Shown here: positions 46,522-48,867 of the stretch, piece by piece
How positions within the stretch are numbered: position 1 is the stretch's first letter
How the letters are laid out: the number at the start of each line of letters is the position of its first letter
Assembly (NCBI RefSeq): GCF_000311845.1
Contig: NZ_HE978574.1
Coordinates: 698,034 to 746,900 of the forward strand
DNA: 48,867 bases
Reading direction: 5' to 3'
Origin: Enorma massiliensis phI
GTDB lineage: Bacteria; Actinomycetota; Coriobacteriia; Coriobacteriales; Coriobacteriaceae
Notes under the pieces: model-generated
Database searches by the model: none
Seen by the model: the letters and a program-made list of their open reading frames with translations, nothing else
Told to the model about the DNA's origin: nothing
Translations under genes and position numbers: made by a program

Positions 46522-48345
46522 ATGGATTCAAGTAACGCAGCCGAGCTCCTCGGCTTCGATGGCCTCGGCCTTTCGGACGAGGTGCTCGCCGCCGTGCACG
46601 ACCTCGGCTACACCGAGCCCACCCCGGTGCAGGCAGCGGCAATTCCCGAGGTGCTCGCTGGCCGCGATCTCCTTGCCGCTGCGCAGACGGGCACGGGTAA
46701 AACTGCGGCGTTCCTGCTTCCGACCATGTGCCGCCTGGGCCATGTGGCTCCGCGCGGCGAGCGCCGTCGGCGTGCTCGCGGTCGCGGGCCGCTCATGCTC
46801 GTGGTGACGCCGACGCGCGAGCTTGCCCAGCAGATTGAAGATGTTTGCGCGCGCGTGGCCGAGCATACGGGGCATATCGCGGTAACCGTCGTGGGAGGCG
46901 TTGGCTACAACCCTCAGAGGAGCGCCCTCAAAAACGGTTGCGATATCCTCGTGGCCACGCCGGGGCGTCTCGTCGACCTTCTTGGCGAAGGGAGCTGCAG
47001 CCTGAGCGAGGTGCAGGTGCTCGTGCTTGACGAGGCCGATCGCATGCTCGACATGGGGTTCCTTCCCGATATGCGCAAGATCGTGGGGGCCACGCCGGAC
47101 GATCGCCAAACCCTGCTCTTCTCTGCCACGTTGGACGAGAAGGCCGTGGGTGCGGTAACCGACCTCGTGCGCGACCCTGCGCGTGTGGAGATCGCACCGC
47201 CGCGCAGCACTGCCGACACGGTGGATCAGTACGTGCTGCCCGTATCCTCCGAAGCGAAAAACGCCCTGCTTGCGAACGTTCTCAAGCGCGAGGGGCCGGA
47301 GCGCGTGATCGTGTTCATGCGCACCAAGCATCGCGCGGACGGCTGCTGCCGGCGCCTCGCCCGTGCAAGCATCAAGGCGGCGCCCATCCATGGCAACCGT
47401 ACCCAGGCGCAGCGCGAGCGCGCACTCAAGGCGTTCCGCGATGGCGAGGTCGACGTGCTCGTGGCGACCGACGTGCTCGCGCGCGGTATCGACATCACCG
47501 ACGTTCGCTATGTGATGAATTTTGACGTGCCGAGCGAGCCGACCGACTACATCCACCGTATCGGCAGGACCGGTCGCGCCGGCGAGGTTGGTTGGGCGCT
47601 TACGTTCGTGACGGAGCTCGATGTAGAGGAGTTCTTCGACATCGAAGCGCTCATGGGAAAGACGGCAGACCTCTACGACGCCGATGGGCTCGAGCTGGGC
47701 GCTCATCCGCCCATCATCGATCCCGGTCGCGTGCCGGCTTCGCGCGCCAAGAAGAAGACGAAGCGCGGCAAGTCGACGTCCAAGAAGAAGCGCTCCAGCA
47801 CGGGTTCGCACGGTTCCGCTCGGCGCGGCGCGCACGGCCGCACTGCCCCGGGCAGTTCGGATGCGAGCGGCGAGGGCGTGCAGCGGGATGGCTCTAGGTC
47901 AAAGGTTGCCGCCCCCGCCGCGGGTGCGGGCGAGAAGGCGCCGCGTCCAGCCCGTCCCAAACGCCCTGGTAGAGCGCGCGTTCGCTCGAACGATGCAGAT
48001 TCCGAACGGCGCGGGCACGATGAAAAGCTCGTCCATGACGAGCCGCGCAGCGCCCGGGCGAATCGTTCGGGCCGGGGCGCTCGCACCAACCGACAAAGCG
48101 GCGCCGGGGCTGGCGAGGCGATGACCAAGAAGAGTCGCGGCGGCAGGGCCCGCGGCGCGCAGCGAGGCGCCTCGTCGCGCGATGCGCTCTCCCACGATTG
48201 GCGTAACAGCGATTTTCCCGATGAGCGTCGGGGTCGCGGCGGCAGGGGTGGCCATGCGGCGGGTACCGTCTCTCGTTCGGGCCGCATGGGTAAGCCCGCG
48301 GGCCATTCGCGCCGTCCCGGCGATTTTGGCGGCCGACGGAAGTAG
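46522..48345 (+). CDS. DEAD-box ATP-dependent RNA helicase with long basic tail
   Basis: The 607-residue protein unwinds RNA duplexes, probably in ribosome assembly, mRNA decay or cold response. The Q motif precedes AQTGTGKT (54-61), PTRELAQQ, LDEADRMLDMGF (about 170), SAT (about 200), and RGIDI and HRIGRTGRAG in the second RecA domain. The C-terminal 200 residues are Arg/Lys/Gly/Ser-rich and probably bind RNA without fixed structure. The ATG at 46522 fits the RhlE-type N-terminus, but its ribosome site is weak, so a start 10-15 codons earlier is possible. Confidence 0.92.
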   Translation: MDSSNAAELLGFDGLGLSDEVLAAVHDLGYTEPTPVQAAAIPEVLAGRDLLAAAQTGTGKTAAFLLPTMCRLGHVAPRGERRRRARGRGPLMLVVTPTRELAQQIEDVCARVAEHTGHIAVTVVGGVGYNPQRSALKNGCDILVATPGRLVDLLGEGSCSLSEVQVLVLDEADRMLDMGFLPDMRKIVGATPDDRQTLLFSATLDEKAVGAVTDLVRDPARVEIAPPRSTADTVDQYVLPVSSEAKNALLANVLKREGPERVIVFMRTKHRADGCCRRLARASIKAAPIHGNRTQAQRERALKAFRDGEVDVLVATDVLARGIDITDVRYVMNFDVPSEPTDYIHRIGRTGRAGEVGWALTFVTELDVEEFFDIEALMGKTADLYDADGLELGAHPPIIDPGRVPASRAKKKTKRGKSTSKKKRSSTGSHGSARRGAHGRTAPGSSDASGEGVQRDGSRSKVAAPAAGAGEKAPRPARPKRPGRARVRSNDADSERRGHDEKLVHDEPRSARANRSGRGARTNRQSGAGAGEAMTKKSRGGRARGAQRGASSRDALSHDWRNSDFPDERRGRGGRGGHAAGTVSRSGRMGKPAGHSRRPGDFGGRRK

Positions 48346-48471
48346 GGACGGCCCGGAAGCAGCGACGGAGAACGGCTAGTCTATGATGCCGCGACAAAGT
48401 GCGGGCGGCCTGCATACCGTGACGATGTGCGAATACCTTGGTTGCGGCGATTGGATGGTCCGGAAGCAGCG

Positions 48472-48499
48472 ACGGGGTGCAGGAAAGTTTGCACCCCGT
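48472..48499. terminator. Hairpin between convergent helicase and amidotransferase genes
   Basis: ACGGGGTGCA (48472-48481) pairs perfectly with TGCACCCCGT (48490-48499) over an 8-base loop. No T-run is present on either side, so it is a weak terminator call. Confidence 0.45.
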
Positions 48500-48560
48500 G
48501 GACTCATGCCACGTGATTGCCCCGCGGACTGCGGGTCCTAGGGCCGGTTTCCGCTGCGAA

Positions 48561-48867
48561 TCATCTTGCTTGGGCGCACGCTTCGACAAACCGGTTGAAG
48601 AGGCGCGCCATGGGCTCTTTGCTCGCATAGTATTCAGGGTGCCATTGCACGCCCAACATAAAGGGGGCATCGGGGCGCTCGATGGCCTCGATTACGCCGT
48701 CGGGCGCGATGGCGCTCGCGGTGTAGCCCGCGCCGAGGTCTCGAATCGCCTGATGGTGGAGAGAATTCACGGCGAGCTCGCTCTCGCCGAGGATACCTCC
48801 CAACACGCTTTCGCCTTTGATCCTCGACCATGTGCGAAATTCGCCCATCCATATATTCGTTATGGAC
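48561..48867 (-). CDS. Gamma-glutamyl hydrolase-type class I glutamine amidotransferase, partial
   Basis: Only the C-terminal part (about 100 residues) is in the window; the frame is open to the right edge, so the start lies outside. The catalytic His region reads GVQWHPEY, preceded by VNSLHHQAI, as in PuuD-like enzymes that hydrolyse gamma-glutamyl-GABA or related compounds. The nucleophile Cys is beyond the window. It is convergent with the helicase. Confidence 0.85.
   Translation of the reverse strand, partial: SITNIWMGEFRTWSRIKGESVLGGILGESELAVNSLHHQAIRDLGAGYTASAIAPDGVIEAIERPDAPFMLGVQWHPEYYASKEPMARLFNRFVEACAQAR

Overview
The window is a high-GC bacterial chromosome segment. Strong Shine-Dalgarno sites, frequent GTG/TTG starts, the gene content and the ribosomal gene order point to Actinomycetota, class Coriobacteriia. 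The closest feel is Collinsella or a relative, but the genus is an inference from gene content, not from a search.

Left part (1-7,700): a minus-strand pair for RNA modification (RluA-type pseudouridine synthase and a U32/RlhA-like protein) is divergent from a plus-strand cluster of a MalY/PatB-type C-S lyase, an MFS transporter and an M19 dipeptidase. An accessory block follows (7,700-11,350). In it a fused permease-ATPase ABC exporter and a small secreted Cys-containing peptide are visibly AT-richer than their surroundings and lie between two copies of a repeat-rich element.

Core (11,364-25,355): the distal spc and alpha ribosomal operons run rplE-rpsZ-rpsH-rplF-rplR-rpsE-rpmD-rplO-secY-adk-map, then infA-rpmJ-rpsM-rpsK-rpsD-rpoA-rplQ. 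After a clear terminator come a single-chain EcfA-EcfA-EcfT energy-coupling protein and truA. The upstream spc genes (rplN, rplX) are not next to rplE: the conserved operon is broken exactly where the accessory block sits.

Right part (25,356-48,867): a GT2-like protein, argR, a class A PBP (minus), a multi-pass membrane protein, tyrS, glutamate synthase gltB/gltD, an AbiEi/Vsr-like gene with an unknown partner behind a structured leader, a zinc-ribbon membrane protein, a copper module (copA, copZ, csoR), a DEAD-box helicase, and the 3-prime part of a gamma-glutamyl hydrolase-like amidotransferase running off the end.

The most unusual theme is the number and variety of palindromic repeats. 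A family of about 30-bp units is arranged as 'left units, centre, inverted right units'. It occurs twice around the ABC/peptide module and once inside the coding sequence of the ECF fusion, where it is translated as about 115 linker residues. There are also a 33-bp inverted pair bracketing a bidirectional terminator, a 39-bp triple tandem repeat between gltB and gltD, and several other perfect inverted repeats between genes. No tRNA, rRNA, CRISPR array or transposase gene was found.
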